Of a DNA stretch of 64,000 nt, positions 1 to 9,981 are shown piece by piece (position 1 is the stretch's first letter; each line of letters opens with the position of its first letter). Made by a program: the position numbers and the translations under genes. The stretch is from assembly GCA_024663395.1 (NCBI GenBank), contig JANFAH010000016.1, forward strand, positions 186,001 through 250,000, written 5' to 3'. The notes beneath the pieces are model-generated. The model was not told where the DNA came from, did not search any database, and was given only the letters and a program-made list of their open reading frames with translations. The DNA is from Pisolithus tinctorius (Eukaryota; Basidiomycota; Agaricomycetes; Boletales; Pisolithaceae).

Positions 1-525
1 ACTCACAAAAGGGGAAGCCGTAGGACCGTCAAGGATAGACAATTCTTTTGGAGTGCATGGGAGTCGAGGGATAAGTAATGTTCTGACAGGAACTAGAAGG
101 AAAATAACAACAGGGAATGCAATTGCCGCTGACAAACAAACATGTCAGTAACGTCGGCCCCAAACGCCATACCTGAATGTACATGGCAAAAAAAGAGTGC
201 ACAACTCACCGACTGCCTGCGTAACAGCTAACGCTGCACCAAATCCGACGAGCTGGATTCCAGCGAACAGTAATAGGCGTGACGTGCGGACTTTGCGCGA
301 TGGCTCGTCGGCAGGTGTGAGCGACTTGTCGCGCATAAGATATAGTAATTTGAGTGTGATACCGTTGCCCTGACGCGAGTCCGCGCCCATGAATCAACTT
401 TGTTGCCGAACGTTAGTATCTTCTTGGTAAGCAGGACTTCGAAATACAATGCACTTACAAGAGGCCCGCTAAAACACCTAGCATACCAATCTTTAGTGGA
501 GATGCGTTCCAAACATTTGAGGACT
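1..525 (-). pseudogene. BOR1 3' fragment, tail of a preceding array unit
   Basis: The minus strand encodes the last transmembrane part of a BOR1-type transporter, including the motifs GADSRQGNGITLKLLYLMRD and IQLVGFGAALAVTQ. It is nearly identical to the 3' part of the complete gene at 15502-17751. The similarity stops abruptly near base 525, inside the intron that follows the IPRG codons of the intact gene. Upstream exons are missing, so this cannot make a transporter. Because the same junction recurs at 8308, this piece is the end of another array unit lying to the left of the window. Confidence 0.8.
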
Positions 526-1237
526 TTCCAGACGGTGTAAGCATCCCACCAGACTTCTTGGTATGATATAGCCAGGATGGCAACATAAAGAAGACGGGAA
601 CGAGAGAGTGGTCCATGAACGCTCCAACCCTGAGGATCTCTAACAGCTGAACAGGGAAATTGGTTTTTCAACTTCGCTACAGAGAACCTTCCAGGGAGTC
701 TATGGTCTATCGGGACGCTCACAAAAGGAAAAACCTCATATCCGCCGGTGTCAATAACTGCGGCTTTACGACCTTCATCTGCAATTCCCCACAGCAGCTG
801 CACAGCGCAGATATGGCAGAACGGAGATGGTTTACTCAATTTTCAAGGTATAGTGTCCGACCATATCATTTGTCGGCGGCGGGCGAATGGTGGGCGGAGA
901 CAGTGCCTCGAATGTTGTCTCTCCGAGGCCGTCGCTAGCTCTTGTCGCCGAGACACAATTGACCTTCATTTCCTGCAACAATTGGAAAAAATATCAACCC
1001 GTGGGGTCTCCCAGCAGAAGTCAGTCACCTTACATAGAGAAGGCACATTTACCGTGAACGGCGATTGGAGCCCTTGGCGGTGGATTTTTCGCGGGATCAG
1101 GAACTTACTATCTCGTGACACCATTTTCCCTGTAGAGTGCCGGCAAATGGGTGTATCCGTTTGAGGCTATGGCAAAGACAGGTCAAGATGGATACCAGGG
1201 GGCTGTGGAATAGATTAAAGGAATAGGGGGTTATTGA
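526..1237. other. Unit-A sequence between breakpoint and hydrophobin promoter
   Basis: No gene is recognised. A minus-strand open stretch around 600-840 reads LLWGIADEGRKAAVIDTGGY, and a similar but altered stretch is present in unit B (about 8470-8620). It begins right at the array breakpoint and could be the truncated end of a gene that lies outside the window. I could not assign it to a family. Confidence 0.3.
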
Positions 1238-1241
1238 AAGG

Positions 1242-1248
1242 TATAAAA
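1242..1248 (+). promoter_or_regulatory. TATA box of hydrophobin copy A
   Basis: TATAAAA lies about 80 bp upstream of the hydrophobin ATG, a normal core-promoter distance in basidiomycetes. The same element is kept in the unit-B copy, although a nearby stretch of about 14 bases is missing there. Confidence 0.6.
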
Positions 1249-1322
1249 ACTGCAAAGTGTCGGCCAGAACCTACAGAAAAGACAAGGACTCCTTCTCTAC
1301 TCACAACTCACAATACTTTGCA

Positions 1323-1784
1323 ATGTTCCCCCGCCTCGCAGCAGTCATCACCGCCTCCTTCGCTGTCCTGGCAGCAGCGACGCCCCTCGACGTTCGCCAA
1401 AGCCAGTGCAACGGCGGCACCACCTATTGCTGCAACAGTGTGCAAGATGTAAGTTGACTACAAGCAAAAGCGGCCGCAATGGTCCTTGACTAAAGTGGCA
1501 TTCCTCAGTCCAACTCGTCCGTGGTGACCAGCCTTCTGGGGCTCCTGGGCCTGAGCCTTGGTAGTATAACTGGCCAAGTTGGCCTCAACTGTAGTCCCAT
1601 CACCGCGCTCGGTGTGGGCTCAGGTGCTAGTTGCACGTCGCAGGCCGCTTGCTGCACGGGTGACTCATTCGTAAGTCCTACCATTATCCGATCAGTTTCC
1701 GTGTATGGCTGATGGTCGATCTTACATAATCTGCAGAACGGTCTCATCAACGTTGGCTGTACCCCTATTAACCTTTCCCTGTAA
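1323..1784 (+). CDS. Class I hydrophobin, copy A
   Basis: Three exons (1323-1448, 1509-1670, 1737-1784) with GTAAGT donors encode 111 residues. An N-terminal secretion signal ([13 protein letters not shown], then alanines) is followed by the eight-cysteine hydrophobin pattern C-X6-CC-X32-C-X13-C-X5-CC-X12-C. The spacing and the long loop after the first CC pair place it in class I. Such proteins are secreted and self-assemble into amphipathic films on hyphae and fruiting bodies. The two introns and the cysteine order are as expected for the family. The gene converges on the WD40-TPR-HET gene, whose stop lies about 420 bp downstream. Copy B at 9099 differs by only a few residues, including Arg4 (Gly in B). 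Confidence 0.95.
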
Positions 1785-2205
1785 AATATCGGAATCCGGA
1801 ATAGGGTTCGGAGCTACGTGGGAACCTGTGTAGAAACCTGAATATTGATTTTATTGATAAGATGCCCTGAAGGGTCGTTCATGCGAGCCAATCGGAGAAG
1901 GAACGGGGTAATGAGCAATGTGAAAAGCTCTACCAAATCGCAAAGAGCTTTCTATAGAACAGCACTCAGAAAACCTCTCAGTTTGAGGGTCTTGTGATTA
2001 GCAAACGCCACGAAACCCAGGTTGTCAGGGAACGAGAAGTTACGGAGAGGGTAAACACCCCCGTACTAATACCAGCTTGCTCGCAAGCCCCATGTAACAA
2101 GCAAACCAACAAGGACGGCACGGAAAGTACGAGCAGAAAAAAAAGACCGATAGGAGAAGAAAGACAGACCAACTTCAAAAGCTAGCAGCCGAGTCTAAAC
2201 ATGCG

Positions 2206-5200
2206 TCAAACGATTTCCAACACTTGTACCTGAATGTACTTGGAGGCGATGTCGGTTCCGAATCCAGAGATGACAATCTCGTTCTCTGCAGCCACTCTCT
2301 TGTACTCTCCATGCATTTGCTGTACGAGAAGTAGCGCGTTGAACGGCTGCCCGAGGCGAGCAATCATCTGTAGCGCCCGGGTATAGTCGTCAACCTGAGG
2401 CATGGAGACAGTGTGTAAAGCCACAACTTCGTCAGATCTAGCGTCGCCATCCCAATCCGAGTCAGAGTCAGTATCGGACCGCAAGTCACCTCCCCCGACA
2501 ACCCCACCGCTCGGACCCTGGATATGATGAATCCACGGATGCGCGAAGACGAATTTCTTTGGCTCGTGCAGCGGGAGATCATCTGCCGTCCTGAACTCCA
2601 CTCTTCCAAGCCCTGATACTCTGGCACGATATAGCTTTTCGTCGCCACCACGTAGCGCCTGTATACGGAGGCTCCTGACAGAGAAGACGACGCATGGAAG
2701 ATGTAGACGTTGGGTTGCAAAACGGGCGGGTGGAAGAAGGTTAATCTGATTATAGACGCTCAGGGCTTCCTGCTGGGACAACTTGCCACGTAACTTTGTG
2801 ATGCAGGTCTCCATCTCTTCCTCTTTGAGTGACGGAAGGCTGTGAGGAGTTTGACTATAAACGAAAAGGGAAGCTGGGAGACAGCTGCTGTATGACGAAG
2901 ACTTTCCTGACCACGCAAGCACCGAGACCTCGCCGGAGCGGGTCACGATCTCTTCCAGGAGATGTCCGAGAGCGTTAGCTCCTTCGCCGTACTGAGGCCT
3001 AATATTGGACTTGAATATCCCGATGAGAGAGTACGCGACGTCTTCCTCAATCATCGCATTGCGCGTCGAAGCGAGGCGAAGTTTCTCGCGCACCCCGAGA
3101 TCGTCTGGAGAGAACGTAACGATGGTTCCGCGGGGAACCCTGATGGCGTCTGCCAGCTCTCGCATAATCTCCGGAGATTCTTTGCGGTTCGCGGTAGCGT
3201 CACCAAGGTATGGCTTCCATTCAGAATCATAGAATAAGACGAGTTTCGGTGCGAGAAGCTCTTGCAAAGTCCATGCTCGTGTCATCCATAAACTACGCCT
3301 AAGGTCTCCGGGCTTGGATGGGTGCACTACGCCAGCAAGGAATACGAGCGTGGCTGCCGAATTCGCATACCATGTGTACATTGATGTAAGAGATTGATTG
3401 AGGATGGAGTTCGTGGACTTGTCGATACAACACGTATCCGACCATGCCCAGTTATACCCAAGTCTGCGTGTCTCATTGCAGAAATTGCGCAACTTTTCAT
3501 TGAGGAACGTGTAGGGAAGGTTCCACACGGATTTTTCAACGTTGACATCCTGGAATAACGGCTCGTTCCCCTGCCATACGTGCGAGAACATGACATATCC
3601 AAAAAATCTTGTAACCAAGCGTAGGATCCGCTCGTTATCCACTTGTTTAGTCATCGACGAAACAAGCTCTTTGAACGCTGCGTCAGCCATGAAGATACGC
3701 ATCCGCTCGGGACCATCGCAAAGGCGACCAGTGGTGACATCGATGACGACGAAGGGACAACTTTTGAGGATCTCGCGAACGATACGATGGATAGCCGCAA
3801 TCGCTTCAGAAGGAGAAATGTAGTTCTTGCGCAGTTCTGCGAAATAGTCATTTGGGGATATTAGCTTCATACAGGAGATACATACGCCTGATTGCAGGGT
3901 CAGAAGACTTTTCGATCGCTTGCAGCATAGACTTGAATGCATCAATCGCTTCGTCATACCATTTCGCTCCATGAAGTGCTTGGTGTCTGGCTTCATAGCC
4001 CCACGGGCTGGAGGGGTCCGCTTTCACTGCCTATATCACACTTTTAGGGGACTGACTCGTTCAAGAAGGATACTATGCATACCTCGTTCGCGTCCTGCAG
4101 TGCATCCTCCCACAATCCTTTTGCCGCTCGAGCTTTGCTCCGCATGATAAGGAGGCCTGTGGGACTTAGAGAACTGAGCGACAATGCAACCGAGGACAAT
4201 GTTATTGTTTCATCATATTTTGCAGACCGGAAGCCTTCGCCGCCAATGTGCTCCAGTGTGGTAGTGCATTTTTCGGTGAAATCTGATGACGGACATGAAT
4301 ACGCACGTCAACCAGACTGGCAGCGAAAAGACAGACCCGTGATCCAGTTCGCAATTGCCTCGCTGCCCTGCCTCTCCTCATTTGATGTCCTGATGATATT
4401 GAGGAGAATATCCACGGCTTCGGCGGTACGTTCTTCAGCATAGAGGGTTTCACAAAGACACTGCTGAGCAGCGACGTCCAATCCACCGAAACTCCATCCA
4501 AATATCTTCATGGAGGGTTAGATTAATAGGAAGTGGTAGTGACTGCAAAAGACCTACCAGCGTGATCGCCACTAGCAGAGGACATTGCTTGTTCTTTGGG
4601 GCTAGATCCGTCGCAAACCCGATCAATGGCATCGCACGTCCGTAATTTCCCGTCTTCATGTACATAACTCCAAGGACCTGCACAATGTATCAGCGGTGAT
4701 ACCCAAATGCCAGCATAACGCAAAGCACGTGCTTGAGTGTAAAGATAGGGGACTTCATCGTCACTATCATTGTTTGCTCTCCCAGCAAGGCACTCAACGC
4801 GTCTTATCGCCTCTTCTTGATTCCCGGATTCGAACACAAGGATAGACTGAACGGGACGTGAATTGATTGTGAGAAAGAAGTAGATGACGTTGCACACCTT
4901 CAGAAGTAAGAGAAATCTGTTGTCGTGCGGCTCACAATCAAGAAAGGCAAGGTCGAATGTGCATAGTGCACCCTCTCGATCGCCTTGACCAAGTAGAACT
5001 ACCGCCATTGCGATATAGCCAATAGGCGATGAGTGAACCCGAAGGGACTTGAGGTGCACGTGAGCGAAAGTCTACGTGGCGTAGTGAGAAAGCAGACTCA
5101 CCTCCTTCGCGTCGTTAATCGCAAGTGCCAAATACTTTAAACGCGCTCTTATAAGAGCGCGGCTTGCTAGCAGGTAGTGGCTAGGACCTGAAGCACTCGT

Positions 5201-6425
5201 AATCTCCTTTGAAAGTACCACTTCGGTGTTTGTCGGGTCGTCCTGTACCCATGACTTGAGGGTCTCATCACTCACTCGTACGAACGGAAGCTGAGGAGCA
5301 TGGAGTTGTTGACGGATTAAAGCGTTACAAAGCACATTGATTGTTAGCAATGCGAGCTTCATGCATCATGATTGGATGTGCACTTACAGTCCGGTCGAAA
5401 TACTTAGGGAGAAGGGCATCCTTGAGATTGTGAATTGTAATATTCTTTCCATTTCCACATGCAAGATACCTCCCACTTGGTGAGAGGGCGATGCATTTGA
5501 TCTCTGAGGTGTACGTGATAATGCTACCGAGGTGCTTGTGGGACACACAGTCCCATAGGGAAACCGATGACCCTGCTGCACACGCAATGAATCTGCCGTT
5601 GGATGCCACATATACCAGAGATTGGTTTTCATGGATCGACCATTCGGAAGACAATGACGAGGAAAGGTCGAAACAAATGACTTTGCCTTTGTTCGCGACG
5701 AACAACAGCTGGCCGTCAGACGACCAGGTCAAACGAGTTCTCGACCATAGACCGGTTGAGCCATTTTGACCTGAGTCGAACAAGATACCGCCATCGTGGG
5801 TACTGTAGACGCGGAAACCTCGAGCCTCTGAGGCGGTAGCAAGTCGACTGCCATCTGGGGAGAACTTGACACCAGCAACCTGTTGGTGTGAGAGGGGAGG
5901 CAGGAGACGGGTACCGGAAGTGATGCTGAATATCTTGGTGTTGTGGTGGTCCACAGTGACAAATTTAGTGCAGTCGCTCGAGATATCGACCCCCAATATC
6001 CAGCAGGCATATTCTGTGATCTCGCGCACTTTATTGTGAGTGATGGCATTCCAGACGATCGCCTTGTTTCCGCGGTCTCCGGACACCAACCACTGGCCAT
6101 CCTGGGAAACTGCAACAGACTCCACATGCCCACTCGCTTGCATGGTCGGACCCTGTTGCTGCCCGTCTTCAATCTTCCATCGACGAATATCACCGTTGGC
6201 ATGTCCTCCTACAACTTGACTTTCCCCCGCAAAGGCAACTGCGTGTACATCACTCTGAGATACAATTTCGATCCGTTTTGCGTCTTAACCACCACAGCAA
6301 ACTGTCAGTAGAGCTCCCTCAGCCTCAAACTGGTACACACCCATCGTCATTGCTGGCAAATCCGCCAACACAGCTTATCCTGGAGTTTGGAGGGGAAAAG
6401 AATGATGTACCGTAGACTTACTCAT
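2206..6425 (-). CDS. WD40-TPR-HET protein, copy A
   Basis: A multi-exon minus-strand gene. The 5' third (about 6300-5390) encodes a WD40-like beta propeller (repeats such as ESVAVSQDGQWLVSG and VKFSPDGSRLATAS). The middle (about 5360-3890) encodes TPR-like helices (ASRALIRARLKYLALAINDA; MRSKARAAKGLWEDALQDAN). The last, largest exon (to 2206) carries a HET domain with YVMFSHVW, WAWSDTCCIDK and RAWTLQELLAPK. HET domains drive cell death after fusion of incompatible hyphae; WD40 and TPR repeats are common sensor parts. This three-part layout recurs as a large family in Agaricomycetes. The proposed start is a 4-nt exon (ATGA) spliced to sequence reading AKRIEIVSQ; this is supported because copies A (AAC) and B (AAT) keep Asn at the join. 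No frame break was seen. The role in non-self recognition is inferred. Confidence 0.85.
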
Positions 6426-7708
6426 GGTACTCAATATATAGCCCACACGTTCCTCAAGCTACATCTCGATCTCATAGCACCAGAGTCACATCGTGTTCTT
6501 CATGATCAAGAAATCGATGAAGATTGGGCGGTGCAGGTCTGAGCTCCACAACATCCGGTGTTTCCGACTGCATGGGGTCACGCATAGGACAAGGGTTGGG
6601 TGGAAACGTGTCGAAGGAAGATGTGGTGGCGTATCGGGATGTCTACAATCATCCAATCCCAGAAAATTATCGAGCACATGTATCAATGCCCTCTACCCTT
6701 CACTCAGTCCTAACACCATCTTTAGGTTCCACGCTCGCCGATACCCTCAAATCTTCTCCGCAGGATCGAATTCTGCCAACAACACCAAGGCCTCACGCAA
6801 TGATAAGACACATGTAGGCCGCACCTCTTCACTATCCATCACTAGGCTCATCAACGCGTGCATCACCCCATTGAGATGGAAGAGGTAGAATATGATACGA
6901 CAGACAGTCTTATCGTCATCGGCAAACATCCCATCCATTTACATGCACATCAGTTCGAGTGCTTCGACGCCTCACAGTTCGACGCGGGCGGATCACGCGA
7001 AGTAACATTCCTCTTCGTCACTTGTGAGTCTTGGCTTTTCAGGCTATCTAATCCAGATCCAGGGTGTACGCCCATTCCAACTCGGTCGAATACATTTCAC
7101 AAGTCGAGGACTCCCCGTTCCTTTACTCGCAAAGGTACCCATCATACATTCACGACGTCGTGGTGTACGCTGTTCAGTTTCAGTAGGGATATCACCGGGT
7201 GATGAAAGTCTTCCTAACAGTGGACCTGCCAAGGCAGCTGGTGAGTGTCCTACGGCTCACGAGGGACCATGAGAATTGTCGTCGCCATCTGGCTTCACCT
7301 GATGATGCTCCCGGGATATGACTATGTATTATCCTAGGACGATGACGACCATAGTAAGCTCACCTTACCAGGACGAAGTCCTACAAAAGTTCTCGTTGTA
7401 GGAGGGGAAAAAACCGACGGCAATGAAACCGTCCATCTTTAGTTATACTTTACAGGCTCACGGTGTTCTTGCACTTCGCCTTCCGTGAATTTGAACACGG
7501 ATCAACAAAGCACGACTGCTGTACTAACCCTTGCAAAGGTATCTCCTGGTATCGGAGGTGTGATATGGCGTATATTTCTACATAAGCAGTCTCTAATTTC
7601 TACGACTAGCTGAGATAGGAACATAAACAGAACGGGAGCGAAAAAATGATGTACAACTTTCCACCAGATACTGAAGAGCTCTAGATGGTGAGCAGCGAAT
7701 CGCTTCGA
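6426..7708. other. Unit-A spacer without an intact gene
   Basis: About 1.3 kb between the WD40-TPR-HET gene start and the BOR1 fragment. Short open stretches exist on both strands (for example minus strand near 6750-6860 reading SLREALVLLAEFDPAEKI) and are conserved in unit B, but each is interrupted and none matches a family I know. It may hold a decayed gene as well as the promoter of the HET gene. Confidence 0.4.
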
Positions 7709-8308
7709 CTACAGGGGACCTCCGACAGACTCCATGGTCTATAAGGTGCATCAGCAGGTTGACCTAGATTTATTCAAGTGCTCGACACTCACAAAAGGGG
7801 AAGCCGTAGGACCGTCAAGGACAGATAATTCTTCCGGAGTGAATGGGAGTCAAGGGATAAGCAATGTTCTGACGGGAACTAGAAGGAAAATAACAACAGG
7901 GAATGCAATTGCCGCTGACAAACAAACATGTCAGTAACGTCGGCCCCAAACGCCATACCTGAATGTACATGGCAAAAAAAGAGTGCACAACTCACCGACT
8001 GTCTGCGTAACAGCAAACGCTGCACCAAATCCGACGAGCTGGATTCCAACGAATAGTAATAGGCGTGACGTGCGGACTTTGCGCAATGGCTCGTCGGCAG
8101 GCGTGAGCGACATGTCGCGCATAAGATATAGTAATTTGAGCGTGATCCCGTTGCCTTGACGCGAGTCCGCGCTCACGAATGAAATTTGTTGCCGAACGCT
8201 AGTGTCTTGGTAAGCAGGACTTCGAAATACAATCCACTTACAAGCGGCCCTCCATAACACCTAGCATATCAATCTCTAGTAGAGATGCGTTCCAAACATT
8301 TGAGGACT
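7709..8308 (-). pseudogene. BOR1 3' fragment in unit A
   Basis: The fragment holds the last exons of a BOR1-type transporter: the short final exon (TMESVGGSL then stop), the exon ending FTPEELSILDGPTASPF and the exon with GNGITLKLLYLMRD and IQLVGFGAAFAVTQ. The sequence departs from the intact gene at 8308, inside an intron. All exons coding for the N-terminal three quarters of the protein are absent, so it is a duplication remnant. Confidence 0.82.
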
Positions 8309-9017
8309 TTCCGGACGGTGTAAGCATCCCATCAGACTTCTTGGTATGATATAGCCAGGATGGCAACACAAAGAAGACGGGAACGAGAGAGTGATCCATG
8401 AATCCTCCAACCCTGAGGATCTCTAACAGCTGAACAGGGAAATCTGTTTTTCAACTTCCGCTACAGAGAACCTTCCGGGAGTCTATGATCTATCGGGACG
8501 CTCACAAAAGGGAAAACCTCACATCCGCCAATGTCAACAACTGCGGCTTTACGACCTTTGTCTGCAATTCCCCACAGCAGCTGCACAGCGCAAATATGGC
8601 AGAACGGAGATGGTATACCCACTTTTCAAGTTAGAGTTCGAGCACATCATATGTCGGCGGTGGGTGAATGGTGCGTGGAGACAGTGCCTCGAATGTTGTC
8701 TCTCCGAGGCCGTCGCTAGCTCTTGTCACCGAAACACAATTGACCGTCATTTCCTGCAACAATCGGAAATAAATATCAACCCGTGGGATCTCCTCACCAG
8801 CAGAAGTCAGTCATCTTACGTAGGAAAGGCTCATTTGTCATGAACGGCGACTGGAGCCCTTGGCCGTGGACATTTTCGCGGGATCAGGAACTTACTATCT
8901 CGTGACTCCATTTGCCCTGTCGAGTGCCGGTAAATGGTGTATCCGTTGGAGGCTATGGCAAAGACAGGTCAAGATGGATACCAGGGGGCTGCGGAATAGA
9001 TCAAAGGACTTGAAAGG

Positions 9018-9024
9018 TATAAAA
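9018..9024 (+). promoter_or_regulatory. TATA box of hydrophobin copy B
   Basis: TATAAAA lies about 80 bp upstream of the ATG at 9099, equivalent to the element in copy A. The flanking bases differ from copy A by a short deletion. Confidence 0.6.
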
Positions 9025-9098
9025 ACCCCCAAGCGTCGGCCAGAACCTACAGAAAAGACAAGGACTCCTTCTCTACTCACAACTCACAATACTTTGCA

Positions 9099-9560
9099 AT
9101 GTTCCCCGGCCTCGCAGCAGTCATCACCGCCTCCTTCGCTGTCCTGGCAGCAGCGACGCCCCTCGACGTTCGCCAAAGCCAGTGCAACGGCGGCACCACC
9201 TATTGCTGCAACAGTGTGCAAGATGTAAGTTGACTACAAGCAAAAGCGGCCGCAAGGGTCCTTGACTAAAGTGGCATTCCTCAGTCCAGCTCGTCCGGGG
9301 TGACCAGCCTCCTGGGGCTCCTGGGCCTGAGCCTTGGTAGTATAACTGGCCAAGTTGGCCTCAACTGTAGTCCCATCACCGCGCTCGGTGTGGGCTCGGG
9401 TGCTAGTTGCACCTCGCAGGCCGCATGCTGCACAGGCGACTCATTCGTAAGTCCTACCATTGTCCGACCAGTTTCCGTGTATGGCTGATGGTCGATCTTA
9501 CATAATCTGCAGAACGGTCTCATCAACGTTGGCTGTACCCCTATTAACCTTTCCCTGTAA
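9099..9560 (+). CDS. Class I hydrophobin, copy B
   Basis: The exon structure is the same as in copy A (9099-9224, 9285-9446, 9513-9560), with 111 residues and all eight cysteines in the class I spacing. Differences from copy A are few and conservative: Arg4 to Gly in the signal peptide, and changes just after intron 1 (SSSSGV instead of SNSSVV). Introns and the 3' flank are nearly identical to copy A, which points to a recent duplication or ongoing gene conversion. It is a secreted surface-active protein by family knowledge; nothing suggests loss of function. Confidence 0.95.
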
Positions 9561-9981
9561 AATATCGGAATCTGGAATAGGATTCGGAGCTACGTGGGAA
9601 CCTGTGTAGAAACCTGAATATTGATTTTATTGATAAGATGCCCTGAAGGGTCGTTCATGCGAGCCAATCGGAGAAGGAACGGGGTAATGAGCAATGTGAA
9701 AAGCTCTACCAAATCGCAAAGAGCTTTCTATAGAACAGCACTCAGAAAACCTCTCAGTTTGAGGGTCTTGTGATTAGCAAACACCACGAAGCCCAGGTTG
9801 TTAGGGAACGAGAAGTTACGGAGAGGGTGAACAGCCCCGTACTAATACCAGCTTGCTCGCAAGCCCCGTGTAACAAGCAAACCAACAAGGACGGCACGGA
9901 AAGTACGAGCAGAAAAAAACGACCGATAGGAGAAGAAAGACAGACCAACTTCAAAAGCTAGCAGCCGAGTCTAAACATACG

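Larger units (their letters stand above)
526..8308. repeat. Tandem array unit A (about 7.78 kb)
   Basis: Bases 526-8308 align along their whole length with 8309-16099, with scattered substitutions and small indels. The unit contains a hydrophobin, a WD40-TPR-HET gene, about 1.3 kb without an intact gene, and a BOR1 3' fragment. The left and right edges are defined by the same junction: BOR1 intron sequence ending in GAGGACT joined to sequence that is not part of BOR1. This is what a tandem duplication with one end inside the BOR1 intron would leave. Confidence 0.88.

Noticed and set aside
228..839. 203-codon minus-strand frame crossing the array junction
   Set aside because: It runs out of frame through the BOR1 exons and across the breakpoint, so most of it is a chance frame rather than a fusion gene.
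6858..7020. Motif HPIHLHAHQF in a plus-strand frame, like a multicopper-oxidase copper loop
   Set aside because: Only these few residues resemble laccases; the frame around them has no other copper motif, stops soon after, and is noncoding-like in the second unit.
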